From CAYMUR01 sp964393615 (lineage in GTDB: Bacteria; Planctomycetota; Planctomycetia; Pirellulales; Pirellulaceae): a stretch of 64,000 nucleotides of DNA. The translations under genes were made by a program, and so were the position numbers. Positions 36,564 to 45,728 of this stretch are shown here, one piece after another (position 1 is the first letter of the stretch; every line of letters starts with the position of its first letter). The notes beneath the pieces are model-generated. The model was not told the origin of the DNA, ran no database searches, and was given only the letters and a program-made list of their open reading frames with translations. The DNA lies in contig CAYMUR010000009.1 in the NCBI GenBank assembly GCA_964393615.1, positions 1 to 64,000 on the forward strand, read 5' to 3'.

Positions 36564-38195
36564 ATGGTCCGACAAAACAGTCTATCGTTGGTCAGTCAAG
36601 GCCGATGGCAAATAGCACGTAGCCTGACCCTGATGCTTTTTACCTTCTTCTGCGGTGACGTGGCAATGACCAATGATCGTGTCGTCCGCCAGATCGGAAG
36701 TCAGAAACAATTACTTCTGGATGATGATGTTATCGAATCACTGTGTGGCGCCGTGCGACGTACACACCAGCCCACAAAGCACTCCGACAAGCCATTAATC
36801 TCCATGGTTCCTGAAACGGAATCCTCCTGGGATGCGGGCATGATGCCCTGCGGTTTCAGCAGTGTCATCTACGACGCCGAGGAAAAAGTATTCAAGCTTT
36901 GGTACGCCATTATTTCCATCTCACGCGCCGGTCGCACGGCAACGGGTAACGTATTCTATCAAGCAGTTGGTGACGAGGAGGCCATGTTGGCCTACGCGAC
37001 GAGCAAGGATGGACTGCATTGGGACAAACCAGATCTAGGGCTGGTCGAATTGAGAGGGACTCTAAAAAACAACCTGGTCCTGAAATCAGACATGGACGGA
37101 TCCGGCATTTTCAAAGACCCCCATGAAATTGATTCCGCGAAACGGTACAAGATGTTGTGGGTCTCAAGTGACAGGTCCATTCATGCCTCCTATTCTGCCG
37201 ACGGTCTGCGCTGGACGGAGTATCTGGAAAACCAGCACGTCATTTTCCATCGGCCAGGCCACGATTCTCAGGCAGCTGTCTATTGGGACGAACCGCTTGG
37301 CAAATACGTGGCAATTATACGTGATCGAACAGGCCGCATCAAAAACATTCGCCCTCAGTTGGCAACGGATGAGACAGGAAAGGCAACGTGGCGTCAACAT
37401 TGGGGCCAAAATCGCTCACCTGAAAATCATTCGTTGCGAAGAGTAGGCCAATGTGAAAGTAAGGATTTTATCCACTGGACTCCCATGCGAGTAATCGTGA
37501 CAGCCGACGCTGACGACCCACTCACACAGGATCAATTCTACAATATGGAAGCCTTCGTCTACGAAGGCCTCCGGATCGGCCTGATGACCGTAATGAGCCG
37601 CGATCCAAACTATTGTCGCGGAGAAGTTCAACTAGTCTACAGTCGAGATGGACTGAACTGGCACCGCGGCGGCCAACGAAAATTCTTCTTGCCGTCTTCC
37701 CAGACACCCGGCAATTTCGACTGGGGTTCTATCTATCCTCACCAAGGGCCGTTGCGAGTCGGTAACGAGATTTGGATTTATTACACCGGTATTGGTGCAG
37801 ACCACAACCACGTGCTACCGACCGGAATCACCAGCCTCCAAGCCGGAATTGGAGTGGCTCGTTTGCGACTGGACGGTTTTGTCTCGGTGGAAGCAGGACA
37901 GGTAGCCGGCCAGCTAACCAGTCGACCGTTCATTTTTCGGGGAAACCAATTGGTCATCAATGCCTCAGCGGTAAATGGAGAGGTCACGGTGGAACTCCGG
38001 GACCAAGAGGGAAAACCACTCCCTGGATTCACCGCGAGGGACTGCGATTCGTTTCAAGGTGACGAGGTTCGTCATTTGGTGACCTGGAATGGCAAAAACA
38101 ACGTGAGTTCGCTACAAGGAACCCCAGTCAAACTCGTGTGTCAGCTCCGAAATGCCAGACTGTTTTCCTTTCAGTTCAACCAGGAACACAAGTAA
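36564..38195 (+). CDS. Secreted five-bladed beta-propeller protein, GH43/GH32-like
   Basis: 543 residues from the ATG at 36564, supported by AAAGG 8 bases upstream. The frame is open to 36432 but that part is not protein-like. A signal peptide (IARSLTLMLFTFFCGDVAMT) is followed by QLLLDDDVIES and repeated propeller motifs: YATSKDGLHWDKP, YSADGLRWTEY, CESKDFIHWTP and YSRDGLNWHRGG. This pattern is typical of planctomycete proteins related to the GH43/GH32 beta-fructosidase superfamily. The catalytic acids were not assigned. The C-terminal 90 residues (VINASAVNGEVTVELRDQEG) form a separate beta-sandwich. It is divergent from the giant LEPR-XLL gene with a 110-base spacer and is followed 153 bases later by the PEP-CTERM sialidase-like gene. 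Confidence 0.85.
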   Translation: MVRQNSLSLVSQGRWQIARSLTLMLFTFFCGDVAMTNDRVVRQIGSQKQLLLDDDVIESLCGAVRRTHQPTKHSDKPLISMVPETESSWDAGMMPCGFSSVIYDAEEKVFKLWYAIISISRAGRTATGNVFYQAVGDEEAMLAYATSKDGLHWDKPDLGLVELRGTLKNNLVLKSDMDGSGIFKDPHEIDSAKRYKMLWVSSDRSIHASYSADGLRWTEYLENQHVIFHRPGHDSQAAVYWDEPLGKYVAIIRDRTGRIKNIRPQLATDETGKATWRQHWGQNRSPENHSLRRVGQCESKDFIHWTPMRVIVTADADDPLTQDQFYNMEAFVYEGLRIGLMTVMSRDPNYCRGEVQLVYSRDGLNWHRGGQRKFFLPSSQTPGNFDWGSIYPHQGPLRVGNEIWIYYTGIGADHNHVLPTGITSLQAGIGVARLRLDGFVSVEAGQVAGQLTSRPFIFRGNQLVINASAVNGEVTVELRDQEGKPLPGFTARDCDSFQGDEVRHLVTWNGKNNVSSLQGTPVKLVCQLRNARLFSFQFNQEHK

Positions 38196-38348
38196 TGGTC
38201 ACACAAAACGCAACGCGGCGTCGCAACAAATAAAGTGGAAATGCAATTTATTCAGGCCCTACAGTTGCAATTTCTGCGTTTCTCAAGAACAATGAAATGA
38301 TAGTGTTTCCCAGGTTGGTAGTTGGTATCAGTCCCATGAGAACGATGG

Positions 38349-41018
38349 ATGGAACAGCCATTTCGAAGGATGATCTACGGTTTCGAACTCCGGCCCAGTT
38401 GGGCGCTACTGGTACAAATACTACTGGCCGCCTGGGTCCTGCCCACTGGATTGCAAGTTCATGCTCAGAATCCGGGAGATGAGATTCTCCGTACCGTGGT
38501 CGATCAGCGTTTCGTACTGGCGCCGGCCGGTGATTTCCAAGGAGTCTGGACAAATGTCCCCAGTCCCGAAGTCGAACGAGCGTCCAACAATGATCTTTAC
38601 GTTAAATCCGAGAACCTGAACTTCTACAAGAGTACAGACAAGGGGCAATCTTGGAGTGTCCAACCAATCGACCTGGAACCTAGTTTAACTGCTATCGGTG
38701 TACCCACGGTCCAGGCCTATGGACTCAACCAACATCTTGGCAACTTTGGCATCACGAGCGGAGATCGCTTCTGGCTGGTTCATCAAACGGCCTCACAAAA
38801 TAGTCAAAACTTGTTTGTTTCCCATTCGGATGACTTTGGATCGAGTTGGACTAGCCAGGAAATTGATATTTCATCCCTGCAGCCACCTGGAACCACCGAG
38901 ACCTACAAACATGCTCATCTCGTTCGCGGACCAGTCTACGAAACTTCTGACGGAACGATTCAATTTGGTGTCCATCTGGCACATAAGAGTCCCTGGCACG
39001 ACCCCTGGCCTCCGTCAACTCCCGTAGGTGAGGCCTTGATAAGGTCAGCCGACCATGGTGCGACCTGGGGCGATGCATCATTTCTGAAAACGCCAGACAC
39101 TTATACCTTTGAAACCGACTACGCCACTGATCCGCTGAACCCGGACCATATTCTGGCCGTATCGCGTCCCCAGCGACAGTTGCTTCCCGGCGAAGATGCC
39201 GCGGCAGTCCGCACGCTCACCGGCGCGCCCGCAGGGGCTTCCTGGATATACAAAAATGGGGCGATACTGGAGTCAACCGATGCTGGCCGCACGTTCCATG
39301 ACTTGCCAGGTGGACTACTAGGGTATTATGGGCATCGTAATAGTATTGCCTGGACAAGTAACGGAAAGGTCGTCGTCACAAGTCACGAACGGACTCAAGG
39401 TCAGGTTCTGGCTCGTCTAAGCACTGACCATGGCCAGACCTGGTACAACGGAACACCTACAGGACATCCGCATGCTGGTCATCCTTCCGTCGTTAAATTT
39501 GTCTTGCATGACCCCACTTCTTTGGAGGATGGAAACCAGCACCGAGCACTGGGAATGAGCAGCACCGTCGAAGTCGGTGAAGATCAATTTGTGACACTCT
39601 ACGGTGGTTTCATGAACTCCGACGCTGGCATCCACAACGGTGAACTGCTCGGCGCAAGGTGGCACATTGAGCGAGTGACTGCCCCAGAACCACCTTCGGG
39701 GCTCACATTGATGATGGATCTCAACGCAGGTTTTGCCAGTTCTTACTCGGGCCATGGCCCTACCTGGTTCGATATCTCCGGCAACGGCAATCACGCCGTC
39801 GACGCAGGTTTTGTACCGAACCTTGCCAGTCAACATGATAATGGCCGATTTGATATGGGACAATATAACAGCGGCCACCATTTTTCCGTACCGACGTTTA
39901 GCAACACGCTTGATCAAGCTGGGTCTGTCGAAGTCTGGTTTCATAGTACGGAAGCCACCGACGGCAATCCGCAAAACCTGTTCGGATTTGGGGGTGACCG
40001 GCGGCTCACTATCAATGATAACCAATACGAATGGCGGTTCGTTGGTTCAAAAATGAAGCCATCCAATCCAAACAATACCGAAGCTGCACTCAACGAGGTC
40101 CGACAACTCATCATCACACATGATGGCGTTTTGACTTCTATGTATCTGGATGGTGAGTTAATCAATTCTGTCGTTGATTCTCACTGGATCGGTGACACGC
40201 CCTCTACCGCACGCGATTTTTTTATTGGTGGTTTGGGTACCGATTATAAGCCACAAGATGGTTTTCCGGGCTTTCTACACGTCATCCGTTATTACAATGG
40301 TGCACTCAGTCCAAAACAAGTAGCATTGAACTTTGCTGCCGGCTTGTTGGGTACACACTATACAGGCAATGGTGAAGGCGAAGACGGCACGACGTTTTCC
40401 TGGCTGGCCGGTTCGGGTGACTGGAATCATAGTGCAAACTGGTCCCAGGGCACGGTGCCCAATGAAAATACCGCTTCCGTGATCCTGGGAGATGTGATCA
40501 CGGCACCTCAAACCTTGTTCACCAACATAGACATTACCGTCAAGGAAATCACCATTGACAGCGAACACCACTATGTCGTCTCCGGAACGGGAGATATTCA
40601 ACTGGAATCAGGCGAAAGCGATGCCTTAATCAACATCCTCCGCCCGTCCGGCAATGGTGCCCACGAGTTTCAGACACGTGTGAACTTGCACAGCGACACA
40701 AGAGTAAACGTTGGCAGCAACGCAGCACTCGTTTTCAACAATCAAGTGAGTCTACATGGTCAGTCGCTGACGAAGACTGGACCAGGCGAGATCTTGTTCA
40801 ACAACCGACTCTCTTCCGCAGGTGGCACGTTTATTCTCCAAGAAGGACGCCTCGGCGCCAGCGACACGATTTCCGCGCACGTGGTAAATAGAAGCGGAAC
40901 GCTTTCACCTGGAAACCGCTTGGACGTGATACCGGTTCCAGAACCTTCCACTGCATACTGGAGTGTCGCAATGGTCCTGCTGGGACTCTGCGTCCGAAGA
41001 CGACCGTTCGCTGGCTAG
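38349..41018 (+). CDS. Sialidase-like BNR propeller with LamG and PEP-CTERM sorting signal
   Basis: 889 residues. The signal peptide (LLVQILLAAWVLPTGLQVHA) is followed by a BNR/sialidase-type propeller (about 50-450) with Asp-box motifs such as STDKGQSW, SDDFGSSW, SADHGATW, STDAGRTF and STDHGQTW. A LamG domain (about 455-680) carries FDMGQYNSGHHFSVPTFSN, very similar to the LamG domains of the giant protein next door. Then comes a beta-rich autotransporter-like segment (about 690-850). The C-terminus PVPEPSTAYWSVAMVLLGLCVRRR is a textbook PEP-CTERM signal: PEP motif, membrane segment, Arg cluster. So the product should be processed by an exosortase. The same propeller type, without LamG, occurs at 45729-46925. 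The start is uncertain between 38349 and 38370. Sialic acid as substrate is not established. Confidence 0.92.
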   Translation: MEQPFRRMIYGFELRPSWALLVQILLAAWVLPTGLQVHAQNPGDEILRTVVDQRFVLAPAGDFQGVWTNVPSPEVERASNNDLYVKSENLNFYKSTDKGQSWSVQPIDLEPSLTAIGVPTVQAYGLNQHLGNFGITSGDRFWLVHQTASQNSQNLFVSHSDDFGSSWTSQEIDISSLQPPGTTETYKHAHLVRGPVYETSDGTIQFGVHLAHKSPWHDPWPPSTPVGEALIRSADHGATWGDASFLKTPDTYTFETDYATDPLNPDHILAVSRPQRQLLPGEDAAAVRTLTGAPAGASWIYKNGAILESTDAGRTFHDLPGGLLGYYGHRNSIAWTSNGKVVVTSHERTQGQVLARLSTDHGQTWYNGTPTGHPHAGHPSVVKFVLHDPTSLEDGNQHRALGMSSTVEVGEDQFVTLYGGFMNSDAGIHNGELLGARWHIERVTAPEPPSGLTLMMDLNAGFASSYSGHGPTWFDISGNGNHAVDAGFVPNLASQHDNGRFDMGQYNSGHHFSVPTFSNTLDQAGSVEVWFHSTEATDGNPQNLFGFGGDRRLTINDNQYEWRFVGSKMKPSNPNNTEAALNEVRQLIITHDGVLTSMYLDGELINSVVDSHWIGDTPSTARDFFIGGLGTDYKPQDGFPGFLHVIRYYNGALSPKQVALNFAAGLLGTHYTGNGEGEDGTTFSWLAGSGDWNHSANWSQGTVPNENTASVILGDVITAPQTLFTNIDITVKEITIDSEHHYVVSGTGDIQLESGESDALINILRPSGNGAHEFQTRVNLHSDTRVNVGSNAALVFNNQVSLHGQSLTKTGPGEILFNNRLSSAGGTFILQEGRLGASDTISAHVVNRSGTLSPGNRLDVIPVPEPSTAYWSVAMVLLGLCVRRRPFAG

Positions 41019-41085
41019 TCTTGTCTCTGAAGAACATTGCCTGAAAACACCCAGCGGTGCTACTCGCTCCATGCCCTCCTGGCAC

Positions 41086-42165
41086 TCAGTAGCCCCCGGG
41101 AACTACGTCCCCCAGGTTGCTCGAAGCCAAAGCATCCAGCACAACCTGATCGATATAATCGCTGAAAAACCTGACGCTACCATCACCCAGGGTAAAATGA
41201 CAACCACCCGAATGGAAACTGGAAAATCCCCCACCATCGTGAAAAATGAATTTGGTCGCTCCACCGGGAAGCGTATCGGGACCGTTGAGCCCCTGGGCCG
41301 TGTCATCCGTATTGTGGCTGATCCAAAACTTTCCGGTATGGGTACCTTCGAGCCAACCTGTAACCTCTCCAATCAGCAATGTACTGCTCGTCCCATCCGT
41401 GACATGACTGATCCGTGTTTTGGAATTATTGTGAAGTATCCCGTTCGCCGGCCGATAACGACCAGCAACATCACGTTGGTCTCCCAACCGTGGCATTCTA
41501 CCGTCACACGTATAGTCAATGCTGTCGGCAACCGCGGCCATGTTGGTTTTGGCCAAGTCTTCATTGTTGTTGTCGGTGCCACAAAAACTTTGGGCAGAAC
41601 AGCAACCAAGCAATTCAAATCCCTGGGGATCGTCCGGACAAAGGTAAGCCTCAATACGCTGGCACCCCGGTTTGATCGGATTGTTCGAATCACCGTAACC
41701 GGCCCATGGGTAGCTTCGAGCTTCGTAATTAATGAGTTCATTGACGGCCCCCTGCTCCAGATATGGCAGTATAAACGCACTCCAACTCCAGCCCTGAAAT
41801 GCCTTTCGTCCTGCCACGCTTGGTGTCCATGGAGGCGTACTGCAGCCATCGTCCTCCCACATGAATATCCCCGGACAAAATTGACCGTACGCTGAATGAT
41901 AATTATGCAGAGCAATACCAACTTGCTTGAAATGATTGGCACATTGCATCCTTCGTGCCGCAGCCCGAGCTGCCTGTACCGCCGGCAACAACAACGCAAT
42001 GAGAATCGCAATAATTGCAATTACCACCAGTAATTCCACTAAGGTGAATCCTATCCGGAGAGGTACGTTGCGTAGACAACCAGACGGGCCGCATCCGGTG
42101 GGGCACACCACAGGGACTCTACCTCGTTGAATAGTAAAGTAATGAGCACTATTTCGCACATTCAT
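41086..42165 (-). CDS. DUF1559 type IV pilin-like protein
   Basis: 359 residues with GAGG seven bases before the ATG. The prepilin segment GFTLVELLVVIAIIAILIALL (about residues 38-58), with Gly-Phe and the conserved Glu at +5, is a classic type IV pilin or pseudopilin N-terminus cleaved by a prepilin peptidase. It is followed by the family segment LPAVQAARAAARRMQCANHFKQ. The rest is the DUF1559 domain with HNYHSAYGQFCPG, Cys pairs, and a C-terminal HFTLGDGSVRFFSDYID. Planctomycetes encode dozens of such proteins of unknown function. The 37-residue leader before Gly is unusually long. It is convergent with the PEP-CTERM protein gene. A 310-codon frame on the opposite strand is its shadow. Confidence 0.95.
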   Translation of the reverse strand: MNVRNSAHYFTIQRGRVPVVCPTGCGPSGCLRNVPLRIGFTLVELLVVIAIIAILIALLLPAVQAARAAARRMQCANHFKQVGIALHNYHSAYGQFCPGIFMWEDDGCSTPPWTPSVAGRKAFQGWSWSAFILPYLEQGAVNELINYEARSYPWAGYGDSNNPIKPGCQRIEAYLCPDDPQGFELLGCCSAQSFCGTDNNNEDLAKTNMAAVADSIDYTCDGRMPRLGDQRDVAGRYRPANGILHNNSKTRISHVTDGTSSTLLIGEVTGWLEGTHTGKFWISHNTDDTAQGLNGPDTLPGGATKFIFHDGGGFSSFHSGGCHFTLGDGSVRFFSDYIDQVVLDALASSNLGDVVPGGY

Positions 42166-42805
42166 CCTGTCACCTCAAGCACCTGGAAAAGGGTTCGCGA
42201 CAGACTTCCGCCGCTTTGCTGAAAATAACTGTCATGGTTTCTGAAAATCCTTGGCCATTTTTTACAGCCGTGTGAAAACATAGGACCGTCACTGAATGGA
42301 CCATCAGATCTGCCATTTATTCTACTGCCACAACACCAACCTTTTCTAGTATTTTTTTCAAAATCCTGAATTAAACCTACCACAAATTTCAAACCATACA
42401 CCCATCAAACCAAAATAGGAAGTGCATATTCGATTTTGGCTCAAATCAACCTACCTGCTCGGTTTTCGGTTGGTAAATCAAATGACGACGGGCGTTGCCA
42501 GATCATTAGGTGGTGCCAGGCCCCGACTGATCTCTGGGCAATCGTCGACGCCCGCAGTATCTTGAACGAAGTCTCAAACCATGCTTCCCATGGTTTGGCT
42601 TGTTTTGAATGATTGGATCCCCCCAGCGGAGACGAATGATTGTACCCAACGGAATGCCATCCAGAGGGACCAAACCGTGCGTTGGGTGGTCAGCGAGACA
42701 AACCAGCCGACACGTATGCGGTAGAAGTTTGCGACCTTGTTTGAGTTCCGATTTGTAGATAAATGAGGGTACGAAATTCACGATGTTAGTCGAAGACATC
42801 ACTTT
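42166..42805. other. Divergent promoter region with one hairpin
   Basis: 640 bases between the DUF1559 gene and the frameshifted TIM-barrel gene. No convincing gene was found. A 9-bp hairpin is listed separately at 42575-42597. Confidence 0.5.
42575..42597 (+). repeat. Perfect 9-bp hairpin CAAACCATG / CATGGTTTG
   Basis: The stem arms are at 42575-42583 and 42589-42597 with loop CTTCC. A moderately T-rich stretch (GCTTGTTTTG) follows, so it could be a weak terminator, but no gene ends here. The arms share their core with the palindrome at 14014-14025. Confidence 0.4.
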
Positions 42806-44082
42806 GTGGCTTATGTTGACTGGGAATTTCAGCTACCAGTTGCAACCTGGTGTTTGACAGCTAGCCTGGTGGGGTTGGTGGCTCTGCTTGCCCCGGCAAA
42901 CGCCGATTCCCCGACCGATCGTTTTGTCCAGGACCAGTTTGCCATTGGGCTGTGGGTCGATCCCCCGGCCGACGCCCAGATGGATCGGCGCTACGCCGAG
43001 ATTGCCGCGGCCAATTTCAATCTTGTGCTGGGTGGGTTTGGTGCTGATCGACCCAACACGGCCCACAGACAACTGGCACTGTGCAAGAAGTATGGCATGA
43101 AAGTCCTGGTCCCTTGCCACGGTACGCCGGTCGAAGCATTGCCAACTGGCTCCGCCTGTTGGGGCTACAGTATACGCGATGAACCTGGCGCTGCATCGTT
43201 TCCAGGTTTACGTGAACAAGTCGATACAGTCCGCAAGGCGTATCCAGGCAGGCTGGCATATATCAACCTGTTCCCCAATTACGCGCCTCCCAGCGCACTG
43301 GGCACCAACACCTACGATGAGCACGTCGCACAGTTCTGCGCGATGGTACGTCCCGATGTATTGAGCATGGACCACTACCCCCAATTCAAGCCGAGCGTGG
43401 ACCGCCCCGCCCGGAACGGCTACTGCGACAACCTGGCCACCATGCGCAAATACGCCTTTCAGTATGACATCCCTTTCTGGAATTTCTTCAATACCATGCC
43501 GTATGGACCGCACACCAATCCCACCGAGGCGCAACTCCGTTGGCAAATTAATACTTCGCTCACCTACGGGGCCAAAGGGGTACTCTATTTCTGCTACTAC
43601 ACACCCAAAGGAAAGGATTTTCCCAAGGGGGGGCGGCCATCATTAGCCGAGACGATCGCAAGACACGACACTGGTACCAGGCACGGCGACTCAACGACCA
43701 ACTCAAAAAGCTGGGACCTACCTTAATGCAACTCACCAGCACGGGTGTCTATCGAATTCCGCCCGAGAGTAATCCAGCCGAAAGACTTGCTGGTACGCCC
43801 GTCAAATCGATTTTACGCGCAGATCATGATCTCCACTTCGACTACTTGGTTGGTGTTTTCAAGCACGCCGATGGTCGTCGCGGAGTCATGTTGACCAATT
43901 ATCATTTTGCCTATTCTCAGTGGCCAACGATTGAATTTGACACGGACCTGGCCAACATGATTGAGGTCAACAGGTGGACTGGAGAAGAAGTCGAAGTGGT
44001 CGATGACAGTCCTGACATGGAGGGACTCCAGCTTTCACTCGATGCAGGCGATGGGCGTCTGTTCCTGTTGCCCGCCAAGTAA
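42806..44082 (+). pseudogene. Secreted TIM-barrel glycosidase-like gene broken by a frameshift at a G7 run
   Basis: The first part (42806-43633, GTG start) has a signal peptide (LVGLVALLAPANADS) and a barrel-like chain: FNLVLGGFGAD, KVLVPCHG, WGYSIRDEPG (a possible catalytic Glu), DVLSMDHYPQF, IPFWNFFNTMPYG, GAKGVLYFCYY. At the seven-G run at 43627-43633 the coding signal moves to another frame. Read there, the DNA gives SRDDRKTRHWYQARRLNDQ and KLGPTLMQLTSTGVYRIPP and continues to a stop at 44082 with a clear C-terminal domain. One extra G (G8) would restore a single protein of about 425 residues. Sequencing error, true decay, phase variation or programmed slippage cannot be told apart. Substrate unknown. 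Confidence 0.8.
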
Positions 44083-44247
44083 AGGGCACAACCAGGTTAC
44101 CTCCTTACAGCAGGACGCTGCATTCCAACAGCAGGCAATGAGTCAGGCTCGATCGCGCCCCGTAGGGCCCCACCGAACGGCATTTCAACGCTGCTGATCT
44201 GGCAGGCAAGCATCGCATCTCGCCCTGGATGTACCTCGTCCGCAGCG

Positions 44248-45132
44248 TCATATTGAAAAGACATTTAACCAGTTGGGAAGTAAGATTGCGATCTGCACGT
44301 AGAAAAAAACAGCCAAGTACGCCAACCGCAGACCTTGTCGATCCGGCCGCACCTGTGCCAGCCCTAAAATAGCAAGAATCGACGCAAAGCCGTGTACAGG
44401 AACCGTCAACAACGTGACCAGAAGAAACGCCAGTAAATATTGATCTTTGTGTCGCGTAAACCAGCGGGGCCCTAATCTGAGAAACGATGTCGCAACGGCC
44501 GCTTCGATAACCAACGTGGCATAACAAGCGACATATGCCAGCGCGCGCAACCTGAAACTCGTTTGTAGCACAGCAGAAATCGTAGAACCAGGAAACAATT
44601 TCATCCATTCCAGGTTCTGCTGGTTGTATTTGACATCCGCTGCATCCATTCCTCCGGCCACCACCGCCAGGTTTAGAAAGCGAGAATCGGCCAAAAACTG
44701 GAAATGAAAAAACGTACCGTCAAGATACTCCCCGTTTACCACCTTCCAAAGTGTCGCCCAAACGAAGACCCAACCTACCAGCAGGCGGGCATTGGTACTG
44801 AGGCATTCTTCCTGATCGGTATGTCGCGTTGCCAACGCACAGGCTGCCACCCAATAAATCATCAAAAATTTATGGTTGTCGTAAACACACCAGTTTGGCA
44901 CCAACAAAACAGTCATCACCAGCGCTAGCAACAGCCAGCAAGTGGTGACCATAAGAAATGCGTCGGTCAGCAACATGAATAGACAAAGAATCTGAACCGG
45001 TAGATTGATGGTAGTTGAACCTTCGGTGACGAAGCCATTGAGCAACAGAAACAAGCAGGTCAACCGGAGTACCAACAAGTATCGCGGTTGCTGGGCCAGT
45101 GCATCACGCAATCGTTGCAGGTGCTGGGACAT
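44248..45132 (-). CDS. Multi-pass membrane protein, possibly HTTM-like
   Basis: 294 residues with about seven hydrophobic segments (for example LLVLRLTCLFLLLNGF, CLFMLLTDAFLMVTTCWLLLAL, LAVFFYVQIAILLPNWL). The general outline recalls the HTTM (vitamin K-dependent carboxylase-like) membrane fold, but no definite motif was recognised. It starts 2 bases after the stop of the 194-residue gene upstream, so the two are translationally linked, and both follow the sialidase-like gene by 9 bases. Several His, Trp and Asn residues sit in loops (WCVYDNHKF, GTFFHFQF). A membrane-bound modification or transport role alongside the partner is an inference. Confidence 0.8.
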   Translation of the reverse strand: MSQHLQRLRDALAQQPRYLLVLRLTCLFLLLNGFVTEGSTTINLPVQILCLFMLLTDAFLMVTTCWLLLALVMTVLLVPNWCVYDNHKFLMIYWVAACALATRHTDQEECLSTNARLLVGWVFVWATLWKVVNGEYLDGTFFHFQFLADSRFLNLAVVAGGMDAADVKYNQQNLEWMKLFPGSTISAVLQTSFRLRALAYVACYATLVIEAAVATSFLRLGPRWFTRHKDQYLLAFLLVTLLTVPVHGFASILAILGLAQVRPDRQGLRLAYLAVFFYVQIAILLPNWLNVFSI

Positions 45133-45134
45133 GT

Positions 45135-45719
45135 TTACGACTCACGATCCACTTCGATAGCGGGACCAACGGCTTGCCAGACGATGGTGCCACCTGACGC
45201 ATCCAATGCAACCCGCCACAATTGAACCTGAACACGTGTCAAGCGGATGCTGCTTTCAATGAAAACACTACCGTCCTGGTGATCCTGTTGTCGTAAAATT
45301 CTCGGAACGGTTTCTGTGGGGGGACAAATCCCGGGCCCCAACGATTCCGTTTCGACCCGATCCAAAAACTCCGTGAATGGCTTACCGTCAGGCACCCAAT
45401 TTCCCGTGACCAGTTCATTGGCTAATGACCGGATGGCAACCTCATTCGGATAGCAACGCAGATACAAATCCAGCGGTTCGGAAAAAGCAACATTAAGCAG
45501 GTACGACTCCCCTTTCACGTCTTTACCATGAAATGAGAATCGCCGACTCGACGGTGTATCGATGCTGGAGAACATCCCGAACCCGCCCCCTTTCCAGGAC
45601 ACGAGCCCACGCTTTGTGACTAACCCACATTGCATGACAGCAACGCTCAACAACACAGCAGAAGGTAGCCAGATCAGCCAGCGGCCATTTTGCAAGGTGG
45701 ATATTTTTTCACCGTTCAT
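45135..45719 (-). CDS. Single-pass membrane-anchored protein, partner of the multi-pass protein
   Basis: 194 residues with one N-terminal membrane segment (LIWLPSAVLLSVAVMQCGL), followed by WKGGGFGMFSSIDTPSSRRF and a soluble, mostly beta domain with Cys pairs but no recognised family. The GFGMFS motif after the membrane segment is one I associate with small membrane proteins found next to HTTM-like genes, from memory only. It begins 9 bases after the stop of the sialidase-like gene (45729) and ends 2 bases before the multi-pass gene, so the three form a tight operon. Confidence 0.8.
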   Translation of the reverse strand: MNGEKISTLQNGRWLIWLPSAVLLSVAVMQCGLVTKRGLVSWKGGGFGMFSSIDTPSSRRFSFHGKDVKGESYLLNVAFSEPLDLYLRCYPNEVAIRSLANELVTGNWVPDGKPFTEFLDRVETESLGPGICPPTETVPRILRQQDHQDGSVFIESSIRLTRVQVQLWRVALDASGGTIVWQAVGPAIEVDRES

Positions 45720-45728
45720 TGCGCCAGT

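Noticed and set aside
39417..40025. 202-codon minus-strand frame
   Set aside because: Opposite the PEP-CTERM sialidase-like gene.
40963..41895. 310-codon plus-strand frame
   Set aside because: It lies opposite the DUF1559 gene, whose pilin motif and family signatures are clear, and has no ribosome binding site or recognisable motif.
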